Assembly: GCF_035083965.1 (NCBI RefSeq)
Contig: NC_089725.1
Coordinates: 25,987,925 to 26,051,924 of the forward strand
Origin: Branchiostoma lanceolatum
Lineage: Eukaryota; Chordata; Leptocardii; Amphioxiformes; Branchiostomatidae
Direction: 5' to 3'
DNA: 64,000 nt
Each line of letters begins with the position of its first letter. The first letter of the stretch is position 1. The position numbers were made by a program, and so were the translations under genes. Positions 26,850 through 35,950 of the stretch are shown one piece after another. The notes beneath the pieces were generated by a model that saw only the letters and a program-made list of their open reading frames with translations, had not been told where the DNA came from and did no database searches.

Positions 26850-28140
26850 TACATAGTAACCGTTCTGTCCTGGTGTGTGTTTTCATTCAAGTTTGATAAA
26901 TAACTTCATGAGAGTCTGTTGGAGACTACATTCTAATGTAAAGATTCTGAAAATTTGAGAGCATGGTACAGTTTTATCACGTTTATTCAACTATGCACTT
27001 TCATCGGATACAAAGATGTAGAAAAGAAGCTGTGAGTATAGGTAAATGGGCAGTTCATATATCATGGTTTTGGGATATATGTCTTCCTTCAAGTTCATAG
27101 AGACAACAAATCAAGTGTTGTTCCATCCCTGTGACAAAAATCACAAAAACATGTCTGTACTTTTACAAAATGTGATTCTGGGCACATTGATTCTGTCAGT
27201 TGATGGAAAAAACAAGCCTTGCTCTACCATTCACAAAGTAACACTCCTATTTGTTGTATGTGGGTAATCTCTCTCATAACTTCCTTTTAGCCTTAAAGAA
27301 CACAAACGAAATTATTTCTATGACAAAAAACAACCATAGAAAACCCAGTCCTACAAAAAGCTATAGATACATAAATGCAGTTAAAAACACATATCTTACT
27401 TGAGACATACTTCTGGTCCCCTCAACATCAATGTTTCCTACACCATTACAAGGCACTACTGTGTAGCCTGGGTGCTATCCTATTCAGTTTACTGGGGATC
27501 CCATACTCGCCAACTCAAAAACATTTGTTGGTTAGCAGGGGGTATGGGAGCCAGGAAAAAACTACCAGGGATGGTACCAAGGCTAACTGCTATGTGGTAT
27601 TTTTCCCTATTCAGCAATCTTCTCTCTAGTAGGCTGTCATATAGATGGAGCTTATGTAACTTAGACCTGTAAACAATTACTATTCATGTACCAGCAATTC
27701 ACACCCTACCATTCCACATTGTAACCATGCTCTACCTTTCTGACACAGTGGTCTTATCATTACCAGGAAGTACAATTTGATTGGGTACTCATCATTGTCT
27801 GCTGAACTATGCACTGGGTAAGGGAATAAACCTAACATGAATCAATCTACACCGATTTCTCATTGCTACATACAGTTCTGTTGGCAGAAAAAAGATGTGA
27901 CAACATTCACAACAACCGCTGCACTGACTTACGATCATTGTCCTTTTGTGCTGTTATGTCTTTCCCATGATTATGCAAGCCTTTGCAACAAAAAGCATGT
28001 TTTGCAACACAGACGATTCTTTTTTGTTTGTACCTGAGTAAGACCTTGTTCACTCTTTGCAAATGTAGGATGTGACTTTCAGGATTGATGTGTGAAATAG
28101 GACCACCATATACGAAAAACTGTGAATAGTCGACTACTAC
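26850..28140. other. Intergenic between two convergent 3' ends
   Basis: This lies between the PH-domain gene (+) and ERH (-). It holds the TAGCCTGG-type MITE at 27474-27585; otherwise nothing recognisable. Confidence 0.5.
27474..27585. mobile_element. MITE, TAGCCTGG family
   Basis: The left end TAGCCTGGGTGCTATCCTAT runs into TTACTGGGGATCCCATAC. The right arm is GTATGGGAGCC ... CCAAGGCTA. The left half is close to the element at 5669-5883. Confidence 0.65.
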
Positions 28141-28150
28141 CCCCCCTTCT

Positions 28151-28157
28151 GTTTTAT
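28151..28157 (-). promoter_or_regulatory. Polyadenylation signal of ERH
   Basis: The minus strand reads AATAAAA about 60 bp past the ERH stop codon. Confidence 0.5.
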
Positions 28158-28212
28158 TTGTACATCTATCCATCCTCCTCCCCCCAGCTCCTGGCTGCTC
28201 CAGTGCACAGCA

Positions 28213-30693
28213 TCATGCACTCTTGCCAGCCTGTTTCCGTAGCATGATGTAGATCTTCTCCTTGATCCACTCTTTGTTGCAGGGAGCGTAGGTGTTTGTG
28301 GACTTCTGGTATCTTTAAGGGTAAAATGGTGAAATACAAGGTTAGAAAAGGGAAAGATAACAGAAACAGGGTCTAGGTTAAGGTTACAGATCGGAACAAA
28401 CAGCTTCAGTGCAAGCAGGGAGAAGACACCAACAAGAATGTTAAGCAATGTAGCTGCATGCAGAATCCAAACATGTCCTACTGTTAAGCACCAGTTATAT
28501 GACAGCTATATTGCAAAACACCAAGGTATTCTTGAAATAAAATTCAAAGGACACTGTGATATTGGGTCTCTCCCCTAAAACATGTATAACTTCCTTAAAG
28601 CTATAAATTAATGTTCCATTTAGATAAATGTTGTAAGAGGTGAATGTAGTCCCATGGCCTTTTTGATGCTGTAGGGGCAGTGGGTTGTTATCCACTGTGT
28701 CTAACCAGCTCCCCAAACAAAGTCACTCAGGTACCCATTTCTATGGGCTCTAGGCCGAACACCCTAACTGTTACGGCAACACAATACCACATATATGTAC
28801 AGGAAACATATTTTAAAGCATTGAAGAAATGTAAGTGAAGAGCCCTTACACTAGACAGGAGAGGTCTGGCAGCTGGTCAATGAAGTCAAACAGCTGACTG
28901 ATGTCATATGTGATGGAGGGACTGTTGGGGTGGCTCCTCTTCAGGTGCTCCTCAAAGATCTTACACACTCCAGCTGGGGGCAGACACAACACAGTTATCA
29001 ACTGGTGTACAAGGTAGCTGTTACTCTCCAAGCAGAGGTTGGTGGAGATGATTGTGACCTTTTTATCATATGCCCCGGTCGGCACTCCACCAATGTGCCA
29101 ACAGAAAACAGGGCATATGACAAAAAGGTCACAATCTTCTCCACCAACCTCTGCTCGTAGCTGTATCATTGTAATTGTTGTGTAATAAAGCTTGATTGAT
29201 TCATATAAAAGAGCAACTGGTGACTCAACTACATGAGAAATAAATCTAGCATTACACGCAAAGCCTCATACTTCATCATTTTGTTGCATGCTCTTTTAAA
29301 ACATCTACATTTGTACTCCGATAACCTGGGGGCCAGCCATACGCATGATTTTTACATGTTCCCACACATCCAGCCACCCCTCAACATTCAGTATACCCTT
29401 GTTGACAGCTGTAGGATGGCTTACACGTAGGGGATAGGCTGGATGTTGGTGGCAGACTGGATTAAAGGGGTTGGTCAGTTGTTAGGAGGGAGCTGGCCTG
29501 TAGGGGCTGGCATCCACGGTGGTACTTCTACGACTGTTTGCCATGTGCTGATGCATCATGATGTTGACTTATGTTCAAACAACTATACATGGTACAATGT
29601 AGGGGTGGATACCGGTTCGCTGGACCTGATTCGGACCTTTATACACGTAACATCCAAGAACCGAGTCCAAAAAACCTAAAGCCAAAAACCTGAGTCCAAA
29701 AAAAACTGAACAAAGTACAAATATATTTCTCTATTTTGTTTGATAAAAAGTGTTTTGAGTCTCCCCTCTGACAAAAAAGGCATTTAAAACAAGTGCAAAT
29801 ATTATATTCAAATATCAAACACTGGTTTATCTTGAAAGTCTTCTCCCCAAGAACTTTTATAATTGTGCATGTCAGTATGAATTCTCTTTGCTTAATATTG
29901 GTCTAATAAAACAAAACATCAACTGGACAGAATCAGGTCCAGGTTCAGGTCCGGACCTGAACCTAAATCTCTGGACCTAAACTTGGACTTGAACCTTATT
30001 AAGCCGAACCGGTATCCACGATTCCACCCCTAATACATGGTATGCTAGACTAATATCAAAATCTTCTACGTCGCAGCAAACTGACCTTCCATGCACTCGG
30101 TCACAGAGTCATAGTCCGAGTATGTGCGAGTCTCTGGCCTGGGTCCAGGCTGTACCAGCAGGATGGTGTGAGACTACACAAACAGGGGGATAGAGCCACA
30201 CAGATAATAAAAACACAATAATCTTAGTCTTTAAAACATGAACAAGACTATGCATGATGTCTAGATGGCACAACAGCTAACCTTTCGCCCAAAAATCATG
30301 CAAAGACAAATCATTTATGCAAATAAATTTGTGATAAATATTTGAGTTTTGGCTTTTGCTAGTTGGGGAGGGGGGTAGTCAACAACTGCAGACTAGACGT
30401 TACATGGCCTGGTATCATCATGGTAGCCCGTGGTACCACATTTCATATGTAATATACCTCATAGATGGTTCACATATCATATATACATGGCTGTGGCATT
30501 CTACATCGCTGCATGGTTACGCATGCGATCGAAGGTGTGCGTCTGCAGCTGTTGACGAAAAATAAATTTGCATCCGTGCGGCTACAATGCAGAGCTCCTG
30601 AAACAAATAAAACACACGCACTAGAACGCTGCGGCTAAACTACATTCAGACCAGGAACATAGTGTACAATTTATGTAGTGAAAACCTTACCAT
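28213..30693 (-). CDS. ERH: Enhancer of rudimentary homologue, complete
   Basis: CDS exons (plus coordinates, minus strand): 30691-30693, 30086-30173, 28850-28973, 28213-28312. They sum to 315 nt, or 104 aa, the length of human ERH. Exon 1 contributes only the ATG before its donor (ATG|GTAAGG). The protein begins [20 protein letters not shown] and continues with [50 protein letters not shown] and [21 protein letters not shown] is a small, highly conserved nuclear homodimer that binds RNA-processing partners (for example SNRPD3, CIZ1 and DGCR8 in mammals) and acts in splicing, RNA decay and microRNA processing. At the exon 2/3 junction the acceptor CCCCAG gives MEAGVCK, one residue longer than the usual MEGVCK. 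Otherwise the alignment from memory is nearly gap-free. Confidence 0.95.
29022..29156. mobile_element. MITE, TACTCTCC/CAGAGG family, in ERH intron 2
   Basis: The left end is TACTCTCCAAGCAGAGGTTG and the right arm CCACCAACCTCTGCTC, slightly shortened. An 8-bp direct repeat, GTAGCTGT, flanks it at 29014-29021 and 29157-29164. The interior halves are complementary (GGTGGAGATGATTGTGACC against GGTCACAATCTTCTCCACC). Confidence 0.8.
29600..30032. mobile_element. hAT-like MITE in ERH intron 2
   Basis: The left end TAGGGGTGGATACCGGTTCG is mirrored by CGAACCGGTATCCACGATTC followed by CACCCCTA on the right. ATACATGG occurs directly after the right end and 7 bp before the left end, a possible but imperfect 8-bp duplication. 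The interior repeats GGACCTGA/TCAGGTCC motifs. Confidence 0.65.
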
Positions 30694-31179
30694 GTTTGGT
30701 ATTCGTGGGAAATAAAGAGGTATTTTGGACAGTAACTGACGATTTGTCTACTTCTCCGGTTTTCCCTGCAAGAGATGGGGCCTCGCCGCTTGGCGGATGT
30801 AGCTGACCATTTCACTGAAACAAAGTGCCTAATTCATGTCAGATATTTTGCTATCAAATGGGGGATAAAATGATTCGAAAAATTGGCAGTATACGAATAA
30901 ACAATTCTGCAATCAATAATGAACCAAGAGTTATTCTGTTACTCAAAGGTTCCGTGATGTTTGCCACAAATGACCGGCACTTTTTTGTTCACCGTTGGAC
31001 ACTCATAGACTGATTTTTTCCATTGGACGAAACCATTCTCATGTACATTTGTAAAATTTGATCTCCCCCTATGTTAGGTATTGTATAATGTCCTTGGTTT
31101 GGGCAAAGTATGTCAATTTCTTTAAAGATAGAATCCTGAAACCCACCAGCTTTACACATTCTGCACCATACTATGTTCG

Positions 31180-31428
31180 CTCCTGCCAATGACATTATTT
31201 CCTTTGTACATAGGATTTTCAATTCTTGTAATGCCATTATACAGTCCGTACTTAGGTCCGACTCTTTTTACAAGAACTCATTCTTCACCAACCTATGGAG
31301 CCGCCTCTACACATAGCCATAACATTGTTAGTTTGTCTCAAAATGTTGTATATAATCTTTGTTTTTCATGTTTGTCCCTATGTCATATGGGCCAGTGAGA
31401 GCCTGAAATAAAGAAATAATAATAATTT
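31180..31428 (+). mobile_element. Possible LINE 3'-end fragment
   Basis: The segment ends in GAGCCTGAAATAAAG followed by an (AAT)-type run, a pattern typical of non-LTR retrotransposon 3' tails. No coding motif remains, so family assignment is not possible. Confidence 0.3.
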
Positions 31429-31437
31429 CAATATAAT

Positions 31438-31584
31438 TACTCTCCAAGCAGAGGTTGGTGGGGAAGATTATGACCTTCTTATCCTATGCCCCGTTTTTGT
31501 CGGCTCTCCCCACCAACATGGCAAAAATCGGGGCATAGGATAAAAAGGTCACAATCTTCCCCACCAACCTCTGCTTGGAGAGTA
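31438..31584. mobile_element. MITE, TACTCTCC/CAGAGG family, with perfect 9-bp target duplication
   Basis: Terminal inverted repeats TACTCTCCAAGCAGAGGTTG and CCTCTGCTTGGAGAGTA are nearly perfect. The exact 9-bp duplication CAATATAAT lies at 31429-31437 and 31585-31593, so the insertion is well preserved and probably recent. Confidence 0.9.
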
Positions 31585-32009
31585 CAATATAATGTCCTTG
31601 CCCCCTCACAACAGATCTCTATGAACGTACAACTACAAGTGGCACTGAGTTTATTGGTTTGGTCTATTCTTTTGGTTGTTGATGCACTTTCAAGAACTGC
31701 TTGAGAGATACACAACCCGCTATCCCCTTGATTTGATATTAGAGACCGTTGTACCATCATAATCCATAATACAGACACAAGGCCTAACATGGGAGGGTGT
31801 ACAAGTCATTGGATTCTGTTATCTTCATCTTCCCTGCTTTAACATTTTGGCTCTGTAACATCTGTACATAAGGCCTGCCGCATGTGTGACTCTCATGGTG
31901 AACTTGGCGAAGCATTTTTGCCTTCTTCTGCCTTGTATCAAACTATGAGCTATGAGCTAGCAATGAGCAAACATAAAACTTCACACTGGCAAAGACTTTT
32001 CAGACATGT

Positions 32010-32015
32010 TTTATT
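32010..32015 (-). promoter_or_regulatory. Polyadenylation signal of the ATP5MJ-like gene
   Basis: AATAAA on the minus strand, about 210 bp beyond the predicted stop. Confidence 0.45.
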
Positions 32016-32226
32016 CACTTTGATACACCATGTATATCTTCCAAACAATGCACATCCTTTCAACAGATTACAGTTCACTATATTCAGTTGTTAAAGTGAA
32101 ATTTATGGTTAGGCTAAACACTAGCTGGAGTCATCCATCATTTCATCAACAGGATCAGCTTGTTGGCAGCAGCAATCTTCAGGTGGTTGGGAGATAGCTT
32201 GTGTTGTTGCTGGGATGAGATCACTC

Positions 32227-33275
32227 TTAATGTCCACCACTTGCTCCTGTTGTAACAAATGGAGAGGTATTTATGTTTGAGGGCAACATGACAAACAGTG
32301 TAAACAGATATCTGTGCTTTAAAATCCTATCAGGCAACTGCACTCCAGTGCATTAATCTTATATTTCTTGACATTTATAGAATATGTGGCAAAAAGGACA
32401 CAATTGGGGATTGTTTTTAGTGAATATGTATTGAACCCTGGCCCCTAACAGCACAAGTTTCAGTTGGTGAAAAAGACAGATCAATTACAGAACTTTTCAA
32501 CTTTGGGTAAAAATTGGGAGGCCAACATGAGAAATATACCTTGATCATTAGATGCATCCTTTGTGATGTCTGGTGGGCAATAAAGTCAGGTGCGTAAAAA
32601 TTATGTATGCACTGAGCTCGGAATTCATTTCTAAAACTGGTTGACAATTGATTAATTAAATCATTATTCCACACAGAATGAATACCATATCAAGTTAGTT
32701 CACAAAAGAATACTGAGCCTGATGATATGCTTACCACCCTCAAGTCTCTTCTGTCTCCTGGACCCTGGAAACAAGAAAGACAAAATATTAGAATTGCACA
32801 AAGAGGCATCATTTAGAATTAGAGTGGACAGTACTAGTAAAGCACCACAGCATGACAGTCTATCAATGAAACAGTCACATAAAGACAATACATTGACTGC
32901 TTTTTCTTGATACAGTATACTACATCTTTTTTTGTTATTTCATTGATTCTATGTAGTCAACAGACTTTTGACCTCTGATGTCTGTACAGTATATGTATAT
33001 GCAAGGAGATTGGTATATGTATATGTACTGTGTTGTTTCACGAGACCTGGAAAATGCAGCGTCGGGGAAAAAGGGTATCTCACTACAAGTCAACTTGACA
33101 GATACTTACTGTAGCCAGCTGCAGTGATCTTATACCACAGATAGCCAGTGATGACCAGCCCAGGGGCGACATCTCTGTACTCCCACAGGTACGGCTTGGT
33201 AGTCTTGTACCAGTTTCTACCGAAGTTGGTGAGGAGCATGATCAGGTTCCATTCTGCCTGCGGTCGGACCGGCAT
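32227..33275 (-). CDS. ATP5MJ: ATP synthase 6.8-kDa mitochondrial proteolipid-like subunit
   Basis: CDS exons: 33110-33275, 32735-32764, 32227-32246. They sum to 216 nt, or 71 aa. The core NWYKTTKPYLWEYRDVAPGL followed by VITGYLWYKITAAGYRSRRQ aligns with the vertebrate 6.8PL pattern KPYYTKVYQEIWIG...GFIVYKIRAADKRSK. The C-terminus ASGGH resembles APGHH. There is one transmembrane segment (about residues 36-52). In vertebrates this small protein sits in the inner mitochondrial membrane as a peripheral Fo subunit that helps assemble or stabilise ATP synthase dimers. The ATG is 6 nt inside the exon after acceptor TTTTACAG, so the 5' UTR is spliced, and a likely leader exon ends at 34303. The protein is about 12 residues longer than vertebrate forms, mainly at the N-terminus. 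The identity rests on a short alignment made from memory. Confidence 0.8.
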
Positions 33276-33580
33276 GATTACCTGTAAAACACACAACAAT
33301 CAGTTCATAAAAAGCTGTGATCATCAATGTCCATACAATATGTACTGATGACGACTGTCAGAGGTGGACTGACTGTGTCTGTCATAGCTTTTCCATTGTC
33401 TCTTGTCCACTGCAAGCTGTTGTAACCCCTCCCATCCACAACCCATCTATAAAACTATATCAAGCTGTGGAAGTTTACATTGGAAGTTGTCACAATTTAC
33501 ATGAATAGACATCTCTGAGCTCTCTCTGTGACTTGGTTGTTGTACAGTAATTTGGCAATTGATCAACACCTATTGAAGAG

Positions 33581-33755
33581 TACCCTGGGAACCATCCTTC
33601 TTGGTCCCGGCCCCAGCGAAGGATCTGTTCGGCAGCTCAGGCAGTTCTTCCCGAGGACCTATATTAATAATATTAGCACTCCCGGGGAGTTATCATGCAG
33701 GCAGGGAACAGTTAGCCGGCCGGGGCATGAACCAAGAAGGATGGTAACCAGGGTA
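33581..33755. mobile_element. MITE with TACCCTGG ends and exact 9-bp target duplication
   Basis: The left end TACCCTGGGAACCATCCTTC, followed by TTGGT, is mirrored by ACCAAGAAGGATGGTAACC then AGGGTA. The target duplication ATTGAAGAG lies at 33572-33580 and 33756-33764. The centre holds non-palindromic DNA. Confidence 0.9.
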
Positions 33756-33875
33756 ATTGAAGAGTGATAGTGTTCATTTACTGCGCTTGCTTACCTTGCT
33801 GCATTGATAGAGAAAAGCGTATATAAATCAATAAATTGGGGAAGCATGTTCCTTAGGAATAGCAGCTCACTAAGA

Positions 33876-33988
33876 GGATGTTGTTCAGTGATATCAATTC
33901 ATCACTGCACAACCAAGATCTGAACAAGATCATAGCCAACCTGACAAACTGGTACAAATACAGTTGCATGCAATTCAGGACAGTGCTT
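33876..33988 (+). mobile_element. Possible LINE reverse-transcriptase relic
   Basis: A plus-strand reading SSLHNQDLNKIIANLTNWYK is reminiscent of the segment that follows the YxDD motif in LINE reverse transcriptases (xLNxxLxxLxxW). No catalytic motif is visible and the frame is short. Confidence 0.3.
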
Positions 33989-34302
33989 CTTTCATAAGTC
34001 GTTTATAGATAAGAAAATAATGACGTAACAAGCAAAACTCTTTAAATCTTCTCCTGTATAGCTGAAATCATGTACGATACTGCAAAGAACGTCAGTAAGC
34101 CGGTAGGAAGAAGTGAACTGAGCAGAGGTCAACACAAACGTGAATCGGCAAGGAGGCCAGTATTAGCTTTGACGGCTTCCCTGTAAGTTACTTCTTAGGT
34201 ACCTTGAATACACATTTACCTGTGAGCGGTGTAGTAAGCTATGAAATGGTGAAAATGTTCTGATATAGTGTGAACTGGAGAGAGAATCTCAGACGTACTG
34301 AC

Positions 34303-34345
34303 CTTCGGTGGCTCTGTCCTGGCTGCAAGATGGCGGATGATGGCA
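34303..34345 (-). promoter_or_regulatory. Probable 5' leader exon and YY1-type promoter motif of the ATP5MJ-like gene
   Basis: The minus strand has a good donor (CCGAAG|GTCAGT) at 34303/34302. Just upstream the plus strand reads AAGATGGCGG at 34327-34336, a YY1 consensus typical of nuclear genes for mitochondrial proteins. No ATG in this exon joins the downstream frame, so it would be untranslated. The transcription start is inferred only. Confidence 0.4.
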
Positions 34346-34599
34346 ATGTGATTCGCAAAGGCTGATGGGTAAGGTCGTGAGCCCGACAGAAAGGTTCCTG
34401 CAGACATACGGTATTCCGCCAGAGGTCGCAGGAGCCGTCTCTGTAACAACCACCTGTTGAAGACATGCTTTATCCGTACAAACCTTCTTCTAATGAATTT
34501 TCTTCCCAACCCCTTTGATTCTTTGTGCACTAACGACTCCGATTCCAAGATCAGTTTAATTAAACACTTAATTAATAGACACATCATTATGATATATTC

Positions 34600-35950
34600 A
34601 ACCTCCCTGGTTTGTGCAAGACCAATAACTCCCTAAGCCTTCAATCAATCAATCATCTACAGGAATAACACACCCTCCCCCCCCCCCCGTTAAAAAAGAA
34701 TCCACAAGCCCTTTAAATGCTATTCAAGCTTTATTTTTCATCACATTTGACAAAGAATGACACACAATAATATTGATGATAATAATAATGGTGAATATTT
34801 CTAATAGAACAATACATAGACTGTTTCAAAATCTTATCCAGTTGCTTGAGTAATTATTTTTGGCAATACATGGTAACATTAACTGAAAAGTATTTATTTT
34901 GTAAGGACATGTTGCAAGCAAAAGTCTAATAGCTTTGAAGAACTATGTCTGCATTGCACAATTTTAGCAATCGTGGTTGATCAAAAGTTACATACACAAA
35001 TAAAAATTACTTTCAAAATGGTAACAACTAATACTAATAGCATGGGTGCCATCCTAGATTACTACCGGGGCTCCTGCATTTGCTACCCTGAAAATATCTA
35101 GGGTAGTGAGTGTAGGAGCCCTGGTAGTGATAGGATGGCACCCAGGCTAAACAACTAACACTCATTGAAATATTCTAAAATAACACACAAAAACATACTG
35201 CCATGAGCCATACTGGTGAAATTTAAATCCTTCCCACATCTTTCTGTGTTTACAGTGGTGCATTTCTTTAGCCCTTGAGCCACACAGTTGTACAAGCACT
35301 ACAGCAGGGGGCTAGTCCACAGGTGGTGTGCGTTCTGACCTACCATACTTTTTCTAGAAAAATACTCTGTCACTTTGATAATTTCACATCATTACATTTT
35401 AACTACTCATGTTAAATCAACAGGTGGCAGTAAAATAAGATCCAACAGAGAAAAGCGGTATTTAACTGCATCCGTAAGATCAAAGCACTAAAGAGGCTTT
35501 TCTGACGTCATACTGTCATAGTAACTATGATGTAAATCCCCCCGGCGACTATGTTGGCGGGTAAGTGAATCAAGCAGCAACATATGGGCATGGTTAAGAG
35601 GCATTCACTGTAATCCAACATGGGCCAATGACGTCAAATGAAAAGCCTGTACACAGCTTTAATAGTAAGTATCAAGTTTCAAATATGAATTCTTGATGAT
35701 GATATGGATACCCTGTTGCCATTTTGTATTTTGTAGACTACATTTCTAAAAATTAACTCTTATCTTGTAAGACTAGTTTGGACTAAATTAAAACTGCCAT
35801 CTAAATGTCAACTGTTATAACATTCCGCTACAACAATAAACAGCAACATAAGACAATAATTTTAAGACAATAATTTCCCAAAGCTGTTCCTTCTGAATAA
35901 CAGAGATAAATAAATGAATATGGTCATGTGTCCTGTATCACACACTGTGT
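34600..35950. other. Intergenic between the ATP5MJ-like promoter and RDH copy A 3' end
   Basis: Contains a C-run at about 34674-34689, a MITE (35041-35149) and two CRE palindromes (35503-35510, 35629-35636). No gene was recognised. Confidence 0.5.
35041..35149. mobile_element. MITE, TAGCCTGG-related
   Basis: CATGGGTGCCATCCTAG on the left mirrors AGGATGGCACCCAGGCTAA on the right, and the inner arms (GGGGCTCCTGCA / TGTAGGAGCCC) are also complementary. The left terminus has lost part of the AGCCTGG end. Confidence 0.65.

Larger units (their letters stand above)
30694..32000. other. Intergenic: ERH upstream region and ATP5MJ 3' side
   Basis: ERH and the ATP5MJ-like gene lie in tandem on the minus strand. 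The interval holds a possible LINE 3' tail (about 31180-31428) and a MITE (31438-31584). No other gene was recognised. Confidence 0.5.
33282..34302. other. 5' UTR intron of the ATP5MJ-like gene
   Basis: Non-coding. It contains a MITE with an exact 9-bp duplication (33581-33755) and a weak reverse-transcriptase-like relic (about 33876-33988). Confidence 0.5.

Noticed and set aside
32121-32226. Treating the acidic terminal frame as the main ATP5MJ end
   Set aside because: The phase given by the first acceptor yields ASGGH, which matches the family's short end. The acidic tail is kept only as a possible isoform.
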